Shown: piece after piece, positions 1 to 8,971 of the stretch
How positions within the stretch are numbered: the stretch's first letter is position 1
Layout of the letters: the number at the start of each line of letters is the position of its first letter
NCBI GenBank assembly: GCA_900759665.1
Contig: CAAEWE010000067.1
Coordinates: forward strand, 1 to 42,359
DNA from: Lachnospiraceae bacterium
GTDB lineage: Bacteria > Bacillota > Clostridia > Lachnospirales > Lachnospiraceae
Direction: 5' to 3'
Length of the DNA stretch: 42,359 nucleotides
Translations under genes and position numbers: made by a program
Notes under the pieces: generated by a model
The model's database searches: none
The model's input: the letters and a program-made list of their open reading frames with translations, nothing else
Told to the model about the DNA's origin: nothing

Positions 1-191
1 ACTTCATAAAATACCGCATCATAATTTCCCAGCATATCCAGTTCACGGTTCAGCAGACGCATTTTGTCACTGCGGATAAAAAGCGACGTAAGACATAGGA
101 CCGCTGTTCCCATAACGATCATAGTGATCAGGGTCAGAAGTCTTTTCCAATGCTCTCTCCAGTATTTTACTGATAACTTCAAAAAAATCAT
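1..191 (-). CDS. FtsX-like ABC transporter permease, N-terminal part (cut by window edge)
   Basis: The first 63 codons of a minus-strand gene run off the left edge. The ATG at 191-189 has a GGAGG ribosome binding site about seven bases upstream. The peptide starts MIFLKLSVKYWREHWKRL and continues into one hydrophobic segment (about residues 17-37) followed by a charged extracellular-looking stretch with NRELDMLGNYDAV. A short cytoplasmic amphipathic start, one membrane span and then a large outer domain is typical of FtsX/MacB-type permeases, and the two complete permeases in this window begin the same way. It is too short to assign a substrate. A strong promoter and an operator-like dyad lie just upstream (263-316), so it probably starts its own transcript. 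Confidence 0.6.
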   Translation of the reverse strand, partial: MIFLKLSVKYWREHWKRLLTLITMIVMGTAVLCLTSLFIRSDKMRLLNRELDMLGNYDAVFYE

Positions 192-262
192 GCCACACCT
201 CCATCCTACACAATTAATGGTACCTTGCTTAAAATGTTCAAATCGTCTGATGATCTATTCCC

Positions 263-291
263 AGTATAGCAAGCGTATATTTTAAAGTCAA
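263..291 (-). promoter_or_regulatory. sigma-A-type promoter for the left-edge permease gene
   Basis: On the minus strand TTGACT (291-286) is followed by a 17-base spacer and TATACT (268-263). Each hexamer matches the vegetative consensus at five of six positions. The start codon of the permease lies about 70 bases downstream. Confidence 0.6.
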
Positions 292-293
292 TA

Positions 294-316
294 AGTATTT
301 AGATTATCTAAATACT
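294..316. promoter_or_regulatory. operator-like inverted repeat next to the -35 box
   Basis: This is a perfect 10-base inverted repeat, AGTATTTAGA / TCTAAATACT, around a 3-base centre. It ends two bases upstream of the -35 hexamer of the minus-strand promoter. That position suits an activator such as a response regulator, although a repressor is possible. I cannot name the protein that binds it. Confidence 0.5.
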
Positions 317-379
317 ACGAGTAATAATTTATATTTATGTGACTCTTATAAAACCATATCTCCATTCCAATGCAGATAC

Positions 380-420
380 AAAAAGACCGCCAACACATTA
401 ACTCTAATGCATCGACGGTC
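380..420 (-). terminator. intrinsic terminator after the permease/toxin remnant
   Basis: On the minus strand a 16-pair stem (GACCGTCGATGCATTA against TAATGTGTTGGCGGTC, including G-T pairs) with a 4-base loop is followed by TTTTTG. It lies about 25 bases after the toxin remnant and would end transcripts coming from the permease at 605-2929. Confidence 0.75.
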
Positions 421-445
421 TTAAATTTTAATCCCTTTATATATA

Positions 446-603
446 TTACAATTTATTCTTGTAATCCTCTAACTCATGAAAGATATCAACTACATTTACA
501 ACATCTGTTCTCACATCAAAAACAACAATATAATTCATGTGTGGCACAACTGCTTCGTGATATCCTTTACTGGCAGCTCATCAGCATGTTCTGTAACATT
601 TAA
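446..603 (-). pseudogene. decayed RelE/ParE-type toxin remnant
   Basis: On the minus strand, two frames together read like the C-terminal third of a RelE/ParE-family toxin. One frame gives NVTEHADELP. The next frame continues SKGYHEAVVPHMNYIVVFDV and ends VVDIFHELEDYKNKL with a stop at 448-446. This fits the usual late beta-strand (YIVVFDV) and the DIFHELEDY tail of the family. The N-terminal part is missing, because the preceding sequence belongs to the permease stop region, and a frameshift separates the two pieces near position 552. No antitoxin is visible beside it. I regard it as a relic. The assignment rests only on the remembered family pattern. Confidence 0.5.
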
Positions 604-604
604 T

Positions 605-2929
605 TTATAGATCATACTTTGCCCTCATTTTTCTAAGTGCCACTCTGGCATCCTTTATCACATCCCTGATAGTAAATCCCAGACTTGCTGCAAGCAAAAG
701 CAGATATCCGGTGATCCCTGCCACATTCTTCCAGTATACCTGAATACTGCTTCCACTGATCACGCCATCCCGGAATATATTCCGTATCGCCATATCGCCC
801 ATCAGAATTCCCGCTGCAATTCCTGCCAGCAGATAAATTCCGATCTGTATCCAGGCAACCCCATAAAGCTTTCTCTCGGAAAAGCCCAGTGTTCGTAAAG
901 TCTGAAATTCTTTTCGTCTGGAATAAAGCATTCCTCTTGCCGAATTGAGCCAGCCAATTCCCGCGACAAGACTAAGAATTCCAAGCACCAGCCGGATCAT
1001 TACGGACCTCTGCTGAAAGATCTGATCTGCCTGCTTCATCCTGTCACGACAGTCGAGCCATGTGATCTGTTGGTTTTCCCGTGAGATCTCCTCCAGTACC
1101 GTTTTTACCGAGTCCTGATATCCCCAGATATAAAAGAATGCCTCCTCGATTCCTCCCCGATTTGGATCTGCTGCTTCCTTTTCACTCAAGTCGTTCACAT
1201 CCATATAAGTCTGGTTATCCGTATCCAAACCTGCCATGAAGTTATTGGCTGCCTCCAAGATCACATATGTCTTTTTCTTTTTGAGCAGACCGGAGCCCAG
1301 AGTGATCTTGTCTCCCTCATGATATCCCTTGTTTTTCATTGTTTCTGAAGTCATGACAATATAGTCCGTTTTGTCCCCTTTGAGTTTATTTTTATAAAAA
1401 GAGGCATTGATCCGGAAATATTCCTCAAGATCCGTTGCATACAAAACTCTGATATTATCCGGTATATTTTTGCATCCCCATGAATTTATCCGGATCTGAT
1501 AATAACAGGCTGTTTCCGCCTCGTTTCGGATCCGGTCGGCATACTTCCGGACCTGATCAAAGGAAATCTCCTGCGTATCCTTCTCCCAGTCTGCCATGTA
1601 GTCTGCTTCATGGGTAACAGATTTTACATAAGACATATCATTCATCCGGAGAAGCTCCAGAAAACTCAGCCCCACATAAGAAAACATGGTGAGAAGTGCA
1701 ATGATCAAAATAATAAAAAAATTCTGTGCAAGCTTCGGCAAAGCCAGCTTTACTGCCAGATATCCCGGTGTGCCGATGATTCGGCGAAGCCATGTCATAC
1801 GTGGCCTGAAGTGACTCACCTTATGACTTCCCGTTTCCTGAAATACCTGGATCGGCAGTACGTTCTGACCACAAATAAAAAAGATCAGCACAATACCATT
1901 AAACAATACAAAGATCAGACCGGTAATTCCTAAGAGGCTTCCCCACTCAATCATTACGTTTCCCTCAAAAAAATTTAATTTGTCATTGAGCAGAGACAAC
2001 AGACAGCGGTCCAGCAAAACAGTGCAAAGCATCCCCAGACCACAGCCGATCAGACTTAAAAATAATGACATAACACTGAAAAACAGGGATATCTGTTTCC
2101 TTGATGCACCAACTGTACGCATCACTGCCATATCACGCCGGTATTTTCGAAGATATTCGTGGAAATTGCTCACAATAAACATGCCACTGATCAATACTAC
2201 AATGCCGGAAAGCATCTGTATCATTGCCTGAAAGATTTTGAACAATTTCTTCACCGTTTCATCCTCTTTCACCGCAAACACAGAAAAATCCTCAGACATT
2301 TTCTCCAAGCGGCTGCTAAGCTCTGAAGTCTCCTTATCCGGGCACTGCAGAAGCATATAATTACACTTTCCACTGTCGTCTCCCAGAAATTTATGAAGAG
2401 CATCCCGCTCCATGATCACCATACACACTCTCTGGTCTGTAAAAGAATCATTCTGCAGAATCTCTCCTACTTCAAACGTCTTTCCGTTGATCTGAAATGT
2501 ATCTCCCTGCCCTGCCTGATATTTTCTTGCCAGATATTCATTGACAACCACTTTTCTGCCCTTTACCGGAAAAGAATATTTATAACGGCTCCGGTTGATG
2601 GCATCATCCTTCACTCCCAGTGCATAAATATCCGGATCTCCCTCAAGTTCCCGGTCAAAGCCATCCGTATACCCCGTGACCTGACTTAGTTCTTTGATCT
2701 TTTTTATTTCCTCTGACGTAAAATATCTTCCATCCTCCGTGGAAAGCCCTATCTGATAATCCCCATACTCTTCCAGAATGCCTTCTTCATATTTCTGCTT
2801 TGCATTTGCCGAAAGTTGAAACATACTGACACACAAAAAATCTGCAAAAAAGATACTTAAAATACATGATATTGTTAAAAACCGGCTTCTTTTCAGGAAT
2901 GCGGCAGAAATCCTGACAATATAACGCAT
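605..2929 (-). CDS. FtsX/MacB-type ABC transporter permease (774 aa)
   Basis: This integral membrane protein probably works with the ATPase encoded immediately upstream, whose stop is four bases before this start. One N-terminal span (about residues 13-35) precedes a large outer domain (about 36-230). A group of three spans follows around residues 235-365, then a second outer domain, and three more spans in the last 120 residues. The motifs RTVGASRKQISLFF and RTLGFSERKLYG after membrane segments are the typical FtsX coupling regions. This two-half layout is that of the FtsX-like permeases of peptide or lipid export and antimicrobial-peptide resistance. It is paralogous to the permease at 3895-6186. 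Substrate unknown. Confidence 0.85.
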   Translation of the reverse strand: MRYIVRISAAFLKRSRFLTISCILSIFFADFLCVSMFQLSANAKQKYEEGILEEYGDYQIGLSTEDGRYFTSEEIKKIKELSQVTGYTDGFDRELEGDPDIYALGVKDDAINRSRYKYSFPVKGRKVVVNEYLARKYQAGQGDTFQINGKTFEVGEILQNDSFTDQRVCMVIMERDALHKFLGDDSGKCNYMLLQCPDKETSELSSRLEKMSEDFSVFAVKEDETVKKLFKIFQAMIQMLSGIVVLISGMFIVSNFHEYLRKYRRDMAVMRTVGASRKQISLFFSVMSLFLSLIGCGLGMLCTVLLDRCLLSLLNDKLNFFEGNVMIEWGSLLGITGLIFVLFNGIVLIFFICGQNVLPIQVFQETGSHKVSHFRPRMTWLRRIIGTPGYLAVKLALPKLAQNFFIILIIALLTMFSYVGLSFLELLRMNDMSYVKSVTHEADYMADWEKDTQEISFDQVRKYADRIRNEAETACYYQIRINSWGCKNIPDNIRVLYATDLEEYFRINASFYKNKLKGDKTDYIVMTSETMKNKGYHEGDKITLGSGLLKKKKTYVILEAANNFMAGLDTDNQTYMDVNDLSEKEAADPNRGGIEEAFFYIWGYQDSVKTVLEEISRENQQITWLDCRDRMKQADQIFQQRSVMIRLVLGILSLVAGIGWLNSARGMLYSRRKEFQTLRTLGFSERKLYGVAWIQIGIYLLAGIAAGILMGDMAIRNIFRDGVISGSSIQVYWKNVAGITGYLLLLAASLGFTIRDVIKDARVALRKMRAKYDL

Positions 2930-2933
2930 CCCG

Positions 2934-3698
2934 TCACCGTCCCTTCTTCAGGGACAATGTCTTAAATTTATCGACAATATGATCCATATCATCCCCGTTT
3001 TTCCGGCAACGATACTCATCACAGACCTGTCCGTCATGCAAAAACAGGATACGATCCGTATATCCCGCCACCATGGCATCATGTGTCACAATAATAATGC
3101 TGTGACCTTGTTCCTGCTGCAACTCCAGAAATAGCTGCATGATTTCAATAGAGGTATTGTAATCCAGATTGCCGGTGGGTTCATCTGCCAGTAACAGCTT
3201 CGGTTCCGTGATCAATGCCCTCGCAATAGCAACCCGCTGACGCTGTCCGCCGGATAGCTCCGTGATGGCATTCTTTTTCTTTTCCAGGATTCCCACCTTC
3301 TCTAACATCCGATCTGTCTTTTCCCAGATCACACGATTCTTTTCCCCGGCAAGCATCAGAGGCAGTGCCACATTTTCCTCTACCGTCAGGTCCTGGATCA
3401 GGTTAAAATCCTGAAAAATAAAACCGATCTGTTCTGCCCTGATTTTGGTAGCCGCCGGTTCCGTTCCATAATCCTCCCGCAGCTCCCCATTCAGCCAGAT
3501 TTCTCCCTTATCAGCTGCATCCATTGCTCCAAGGATATGTAACAGCGTGCTTTTTCCGGAGCCGCTGCTTCCCATCACGGCAAGCATTTCCCCCTGCTCC
3601 AGCGATAGTGACACTCCCCGCAGAGCTTCGAAGGATTCCTTCCCTGTGGTATAACTCTTATAAAGATTATCGGCTTTTAATATAATGTTTTTATTCAT
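2934..3698 (-). CDS. ABC transporter ATP-binding protein, LolD/MacB type (254 aa)
   Basis: This is the cytoplasmic ATPase that powers an FtsX-type permease. Walker A is GSSGSGKS at residues 43-50, the Q-loop is FIFQDFN around Gln96, the signature LSGGQ is at 148-152, Walker B LLLADEP contains Asp172 and Glu173, and the switch histidine is in IIIVTHD. I chose the ATG at 3698-3696 because AGAGGG lies about seven bases upstream; a start nine codons earlier has no ribosome binding site. The gene is followed after four bases by the permease at 605-2929. Its start overlaps the stop of a 24-codon open frame (3691-3765), which suggests translational coupling. Confidence 0.9.
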   Translation of the reverse strand: MNKNIILKADNLYKSYTTGKESFEALRGVSLSLEQGEMLAVMGSSGSGKSTLLHILGAMDAADKGEIWLNGELREDYGTEPAATKIRAEQIGFIFQDFNLIQDLTVEENVALPLMLAGEKNRVIWEKTDRMLEKVGILEKKKNAITELSGGQRQRVAIARALITEPKLLLADEPTGNLDYNTSIEIMQLFLELQQEQGHSIIIVTHDAMVAGYTDRILFLHDGQVCDEYRCRKNGDDMDHIVDKFKTLSLKKGR

Positions 3699-3765
3699 GA
3701 TATTTCCCTCTTTCATATTCACCACGGTCCAGCAAATACAACGCCTTGTTAAATGATTGATTCAT
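3691..3765 (-). CDS. possible 24-residue leader peptide overlapping the ATPase start
   Basis: This short minus-strand frame has ATG at 3765-3763, a GGAAG element about eight bases upstream, and a TAA at 3693-3691. The stop lies inside the first codons of the ATPase gene, so the two frames overlap by eight bases. The peptide begins MNQSFNKALYLLDRGEY and is polar, with no signal or membrane segment. It could be a leader that couples translation to the ATPase, the stump of a lost upstream gene, or chance. I know no family for it. Confidence 0.3.
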   Translation of the reverse strand: MNQSFNKALYLLDRGEYERGKYHE

Positions 3766-3894
3766 ATCTGTTTCTTCCAATTCCTATCATAAATTATACT
3801 ACAAATTCCCTGTGTTAAATTTAGTTTATCATATGAAACATTACACCACAATAAAATATTCCAGTATTTTATGAATTGTAAGATTTGATATTAT

Positions 3895-6186
3895 TTATTT
3901 TTTCATCTTCTTGATAGTCGGATATAATACAAACGACAGCCCCGACAAATACATAACAATTCCAAGCAAATACTCCCATTCAATCGTGATCGGCGTATTG
4001 GTAATGACATTGCCTTTCCAAATACTATATACAATGATTATCCCAAGGAGCGCACCGAAAACAACACCCGAAAGCATATAGCTCCACACCTGAAACCAAC
4101 AGATCCTTTGAACACTCTTTTGTGTTTCTCCTAACATCCGCAATATCTGATATTCTTTCTTCTTGGTAAGTAACATTCCATTTGCAGAATTTAACAGACC
4201 GATTCCTGCCACAATAAGGAGCATAACCAGAACAACATGTAAGCTTGTTGTCCATTGCCTGCATATGCGCGCAGACTCCTCCATAACATCATCATAAATA
4301 CACCATGCAAAAGAGGTCCCGCTTCCCAGTTCGATCTGCATCTCCTGAATTTTTTCCCGTATCAGCTCCTTATCACCATCCAGCCACAATCCTATGTAAT
4401 CTCTGTCTGCGTTATCCTCTGAAACTCCTTTTTCCTGCAGATTATCCCAATCGACAATGATATTATATTCATCGTTCCAAGTGATTTTACCATTGATAAT
4501 CTCCACTAAAACGAAGTCCTGCCTGCCACCAAAACAATCCGACTCCAATGTCACTTTTTCTCCAAGCTGATATCCACATTTGGATGCAACTGTTTCATTC
4601 ATTACCACTCTCTTTGTTTTGGGTACGGTTTCATAATCTTTCCATACTTTCACATGTAGAAGCTGCGGTAATGTATCTAAATCCGACACCTTGAACCGAA
4701 TCAGATCCAGATCTGATTCATCCCCCGATCTCAAATCAAAAGTCCCGTACAGCATGCAGCCTTTCCCCATTACCGTTTGAAAACGATGATATATTTTTTT
4801 CGCATAAGAAACAGACATCGGCTTATCATTATAAATCTCTGCCTTTGCCGTTTTTCCCTGCACAAGGTTATAGTTATACCAGTTATCGTTTGCCTTCAAC
4901 AGTTTCAACGATGCCTGACCTGTATATGCAAGTGCCGTGATCAAAGCGATAATTAAGATCATCATAAAATTCTGACGAAGTTTTGATGACATAAATTTCA
5001 TCCCAAGATACATTTCTTTTCCAAAAACTTCTCTCACGATCAGAAAACGATTTGGTTTCCTGTTCTTTTTCAGTCCGGAGGAAGTATCTTCAAACACCTG
5101 TATTGGCAGCACATTTTGACCAAAAGAAAAAACAATATCGATAAGTATATTAAACATTATAAACACGATCACAGTAATAAGCCATAACATTTTCCAATTT
5201 ATGCCGGCACTGCCTTCAAATAACTGCACCTTTTTATTAAACCAGTTTAATGTAATGCCGGAAACCAGTGCACTAAATATTGCTCCGGCAAGACATGCAC
5301 TGCCACTGATCACAAGGGACATCGCTGAAAAAATCTTTTGAACCTGTTCCTGCGTCCCCCCTATTGTACGGATCACTGCCATATCTTTTGTGTATTTTCG
5401 AAGATATTCCAAAAAAATATTCACAACAAACAGTCCGCTGATCATAAAAACCACTACAAAAAATATCCGGAATATCTTTTTTATGTTTTTAAGCAGGGCA
5501 TAATAATCCTCCCCTGCACTCTGGTCTGACACTACAAAATCAGGATACTGTTTCTCAATACGCTGAACGATTCCTCCACCATATTCTATATTTTCAAAAG
5601 CTTCCTGATCACATTGAAGCAATATATAATTTGCACGCTCCAGATCACTGTGCCCCAGTAACTTATGCAGCTGTGATAATTCCATAACCACCATAGGCAT
5701 CATATATTCCGTCCCCGAATCCGTCTTTACCACTTCCGTGATCTGAAATTCTTTTCCGGCAATGACATAAATATCTCCTATGGATTTGTGCTCCCGCCTG
5801 GCTAAGGAATCATTAATGATGATGCGATTTCCGCTCAAATCCTTGGAATACTTATAAAGACTCCTGTTTATTTCATCATCTGATACCCCTGCCGCAAACG
5901 CCTCTGATAATTCATCGGTCTGATATCCTATGCTATATCCTGTCACATCCTTGTCCTGTTCCAGTCTCTTTAATTCCTCATTTTTAAAATCTTGTTCCTC
6001 GTCTTTTGTAATTTTAAGATCAAACGCACCTTTTTTCTCTTCCAATCCTGCTACAATGGATGTTTCCACATTAGAAGATAATTGGAACATGCTTATACTG
6101 AGAAAACATGCAACAAAAATACTCAGAAAAGCAGAAAAAGTGAGCATCTTACTCTTACAAAGAAATGTCATTCCCATTCGAAACAT
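3895..6186 (-). CDS. FtsX/MacB-type ABC transporter permease (763 aa)
   Basis: This is a second complete permease with the same plan as the one at 605-2929: one N-terminal span, a large outer domain, three spans, a second outer domain and three final spans. Shared words include FQLSSNV near the first span, IRTIGGTQEQVQKIFSAMSL, GQNVLPIQVFEDT and LRMLGETQKSVQRI. The start at 6186 has AGGAG eight bases upstream; an in-frame start 12 codons earlier (6222) lacks one. The gene follows the ABC-2-like protein (6235-8085) after 48 bases and has no ATPase of its own directly beside it. It may share the ATPase at 2934-3698, or use the odd ATPase at 8087-8824. Confidence 0.85.
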   Translation of the reverse strand: MFRMGMTFLCKSKMLTFSAFLSIFVACFLSISMFQLSSNVETSIVAGLEEKKGAFDLKITKDEEQDFKNEELKRLEQDKDVTGYSIGYQTDELSEAFAAGVSDDEINRSLYKYSKDLSGNRIIINDSLARREHKSIGDIYVIAGKEFQITEVVKTDSGTEYMMPMVVMELSQLHKLLGHSDLERANYILLQCDQEAFENIEYGGGIVQRIEKQYPDFVVSDQSAGEDYYALLKNIKKIFRIFFVVVFMISGLFVVNIFLEYLRKYTKDMAVIRTIGGTQEQVQKIFSAMSLVISGSACLAGAIFSALVSGITLNWFNKKVQLFEGSAGINWKMLWLITVIVFIMFNILIDIVFSFGQNVLPIQVFEDTSSGLKKNRKPNRFLIVREVFGKEMYLGMKFMSSKLRQNFMMILIIALITALAYTGQASLKLLKANDNWYNYNLVQGKTAKAEIYNDKPMSVSYAKKIYHRFQTVMGKGCMLYGTFDLRSGDESDLDLIRFKVSDLDTLPQLLHVKVWKDYETVPKTKRVVMNETVASKCGYQLGEKVTLESDCFGGRQDFVLVEIINGKITWNDEYNIIVDWDNLQEKGVSEDNADRDYIGLWLDGDKELIREKIQEMQIELGSGTSFAWCIYDDVMEESARICRQWTTSLHVVLVMLLIVAGIGLLNSANGMLLTKKKEYQILRMLGETQKSVQRICWFQVWSYMLSGVVFGALLGIIIVYSIWKGNVITNTPITIEWEYLLGIVMYLSGLSFVLYPTIKKMKK

Positions 6187-6234
6187 TTTCTTCTCCTTTC
6201 TCCCACCAATTATTTTGTGCATAATCCCACTTTA

Positions 6235-8085
6235 TCACAAAAACAGGTTATACAAAATGTAACAACCGACAGATACGGCAATCCCTCCAGCCGCTTTCCC
6301 TTTGCTTCGGGACACAACCAGACAGATCAAATTGAAGAGCACAGTACATGCTAGCATCATATATAATATATTCGACATTTGCAGCAGAATCATATAGGAA
6401 AAAACCACACTTATCAGAAATGATAACACAATCCCCATGAAATCTTTAATATAGATATCACGTTTCAGTCCTTTGGAAATTAATATCTCCTCAAAAGGAA
6501 ATTCCTGTGTGCGTAAGGCTGCTGCTCCCGCCAGTGCAATTCCAAGCAAAGGCAGAAATCTGCTGCAAAGCTCAGTCCCGGGCATGTCCTGACGAAAAAA
6601 TATGGTCACAAAACTAAAATATACACAAAACAACAGCGTCGGCGTCAGATAATAATTCATGATGTGATGTTTCACGATCAATAATAACCAATTCATCGAA
6701 GGATTAACTTCTCTTTCATCCATTTTCAACAAGTGCTGTAGCGAATCACAGATTTTTGTTCGAAAAATCCGTATCTCATTAAAATAGGCTTCCATTTTCC
6801 CATTTCTGATCAGGGAATATAGAATCACAGCAACGCAAAGAATACTAAACGCAGCACAAATATAAATCACCCGGTTACTCACCATTTTGTTTAAGGAATC
6901 ATTCCAAAGTGCTGATTGTCCAATATGATTGAAACAAATCATAAAATGCCGGGAATGTATGGAATCTTTTATTTCCATTGCCGATATAAAAAACACACCA
7001 GAAACAAGAAACATCATGGTTGCATTTGACAACATGGCAATAAGTACACATACAGCACCTAAAAATAATATCTCCGGCAATAATGTCTTTGCAAACCACA
7101 ACAATGGTTTTAAAATCGAAATCGGACATGCAAAATACCACGCATACCCCATCAGAAACATTTGAAATATTCCAAATAGTACGGTCTCGATTCCTGCAAC
7201 GATCACACAATACGCGATATATTTTTTACACAAAAATGAAAAGGAACCCATCGTTAAAATAAAATAATTCGGCTGCTTTTTCAGATCGGCAAAAGACATA
7301 AACACCACAGGAAGTAACAGGCATAATATGATCTGCATTTTACTTAAAATATAAGCAGAAAACATTCCATTATAACCACTGGTCGCAATTTCCCGGTTAT
7401 AAAAATTGACAGATTCATTTACCCCGTTCTCGATGCTTTTCTCGTTGTTCTGATATTTTATTTCAAAATCTTCGGCATAATATTTCATTTCCAGCTCTTG
7501 TGCGAGATAATCGCTCCCATTTTCCGGACATGTCCCATAATAGGTACAGCCACCCAGAGAAACATTTAATGCATCCATTTGTCCTGTCAATTCTTTCTGT
7601 GAAAGCGGTATTTCCAGTTTCTGAAACTGATGGGTGTCCATTTTTTTCAGATTATGTATTTTCACATTGGATAAGCCACATAAATGCAATATTTTTCTGA
7701 CATTCGCCCGATATCTTTTTCTTTCCACGCCGTTTAAACGAATCATTTCTTTTCCGTTTAATTTCGAAAGCTTTTCTTCCAGATCACTGATTTCTGCGTC
7801 CACGTCCGTTTCATCATCGAAAGCCATATATCCGCTTTTATACTGCTCCAGAGTATCCTCCATCGAAGCGATATCCTCCTGCAGCATATCGTTGACCAGT
7901 TCTTTTTTATCATAATCCCCCACCAGCAGCCTCAAGGCACGATGACTATAATCCATCGGTGCCACATTCCGGCATAATCTGTACGGATTGCATACCAAAA
8001 TCAAAAGGAGAATCTGCAATGCACAAAATATCCACAATGAATCATGACGCAGGAGCCGCTTCCATTCCATTTTAATCAATTCCAT
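6235..8085 (-). CDS. ABC-2-type membrane protein (616 aa), export permease partner
   Basis: This is a multi-span membrane protein. One span is near residues 16-34, then comes a long charged outer stretch (about 45-245) with heptad-like segments (MLQEDIASMEDTLEQY, ISDLEEKLSKL). About five spans follow between 250 and 440, and about five more at the C-terminus after a cytoplasmic segment. GGAGGAGG lies just upstream of the ATG. The gene begins one base after the stop of the ATPase gene 8087-8824, so the pair is almost certainly one transporter. The architecture matches ABC-2 or bacteriocin/lantibiotic-type export permeases; no specific family motif was recognised. Confidence 0.7.
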   Translation of the reverse strand: MELIKMEWKRLLRHDSLWIFCALQILLLILVCNPYRLCRNVAPMDYSHRALRLLVGDYDKKELVNDMLQEDIASMEDTLEQYKSGYMAFDDETDVDAEISDLEEKLSKLNGKEMIRLNGVERKRYRANVRKILHLCGLSNVKIHNLKKMDTHQFQKLEIPLSQKELTGQMDALNVSLGGCTYYGTCPENGSDYLAQELEMKYYAEDFEIKYQNNEKSIENGVNESVNFYNREIATSGYNGMFSAYILSKMQIILCLLLPVVFMSFADLKKQPNYFILTMGSFSFLCKKYIAYCVIVAGIETVLFGIFQMFLMGYAWYFACPISILKPLLWFAKTLLPEILFLGAVCVLIAMLSNATMMFLVSGVFFISAMEIKDSIHSRHFMICFNHIGQSALWNDSLNKMVSNRVIYICAAFSILCVAVILYSLIRNGKMEAYFNEIRIFRTKICDSLQHLLKMDEREVNPSMNWLLLIVKHHIMNYYLTPTLLFCVYFSFVTIFFRQDMPGTELCSRFLPLLGIALAGAAALRTQEFPFEEILISKGLKRDIYIKDFMGIVLSFLISVVFSYMILLQMSNILYMMLACTVLFNLICLVVSRSKGKAAGGIAVSVGCYILYNLFL

Positions 8086-8086
8086 T

Positions 8087-8824
8087 TCAATCCTCCTCCA
8101 AAAGAAGATTCTGGTAGATATACGCCTCCTCCAGCGATGGCTTACTCAGATGACCGTCGCACGACCGTATCAGCTCGTCCTTATCTCCCTGAAATATCAT
8201 ATTTCCCTTATTCAGTATCCCAATTTTGGAACAGATATCTTCAATGTCACTCACAATATGTGTGGATAAAATAATCGTTTTTTGTTCCGCCAGCGATGCA
8301 ACGAGATTTCTTAACCGGACCCGTTCCTCCGGATCCAGCCCGGCAGACGGTTCATCAATGATCAGAACCGATGGATCTAAAATCATTGCCTGGGCAATTC
8401 CCAGTCTTCTTTTCATGCCACCGGACAAAGTCTTGTATTTTTTGCCAATGCAATCGGATAAATTCACAACCGACAGCACTTTTTCCACTTTATCTCTACG
8501 CACTTCACGATCTTTCACGCCGCTTAATACCAGAATATATTCTAAGATATCCCCGCAGGTCTCATTGGGATAAAAGGAAAGCTCCTGTGGACAATAACCG
8601 ATCTTTTCCCGGATTTTCTTTTTTTCCACGATAGAAACACCATCAATCCATACTTCACCGGATGTGGGCTCTGTCAAAGTAGCCAGAACTTTCATTAATG
8701 TTGTTTTTCTGGCTCCGTTTTTTCCTAACAGCCCAAAAACACCGTGATCAATATGCAGATCAATATGATTTAATACAACCGTGTGCCCGTATTCTTTTCT
8801 CAGTCCCCGAATCTGTATTCCCAT
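8087..8824 (-). CDS. ABC transporter ATP-binding protein, CcmA/NatA type, with altered Walker A (245 aa)
   Basis: This is the ATPase partner of the membrane protein encoded one base downstream. The signature LSGGMKRRLGIAQAM, Walker B VLIIDEPSAGLDPEER and the switch ILSTHI are intact. Walker A reads GLLGKNGARKTT, so the glycine before the catalytic lysine (position 39) is arginine; family members have GAGKTT or GSGKTT. The codon is AGA, one base from GGA (position 8710). A bulky arginine in the phosphate loop is expected to impair nucleotide binding. I chose the start at 8824 because GAGAGG lies seven bases upstream; a start 13 codons earlier (8863) does not fit. Two possible promoters lie upstream. 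Confidence 0.88.
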   Translation of the reverse strand: MGIQIRGLRKEYGHTVVLNHIDLHIDHGVFGLLGKNGARKTTLMKVLATLTEPTSGEVWIDGVSIVEKKKIREKIGYCPQELSFYPNETCGDILEYILVLSGVKDREVRRDKVEKVLSVVNLSDCIGKKYKTLSGGMKRRLGIAQAMILDPSVLIIDEPSAGLDPEERVRLRNLVASLAEQKTIILSTHIVSDIEDICSKIGILNKGNMIFQGDKDELIRSCDGHLSKPSLEEAYIYQNLLLEED

Positions 8825-8861
8825 TTGTATTCCTCTCAACAAATTTAATATGAATGATTTC

Positions 8862-8890
8862 ATTATAGCCCATATATCCCTTAATGTACA
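8862..8890 (-). promoter_or_regulatory. possible proximal promoter of the ATPase/ABC-2 operon
   Basis: TGTACA (8890-8885), a 17-base spacer and a perfect TATAAT (8867-8862) on the minus strand, about 38 bases before the ATPase start. The -10 is strong and the -35 matches at four of six. Confidence 0.45.
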
Positions 8891-8971
8891 TCCTGTCCAT
8901 TCGAGTGAAAAAAGCTTTTCAAGTTAATCAGCAGACACTAGTTAGTTTTCTAATTATTTGAATCCTAACAA

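Noticed and set aside
370..603. 77-codon plus-strand frame
   Set aside because: It overlaps the minus-strand terminator and toxin remnant, and has no ribosome binding site.
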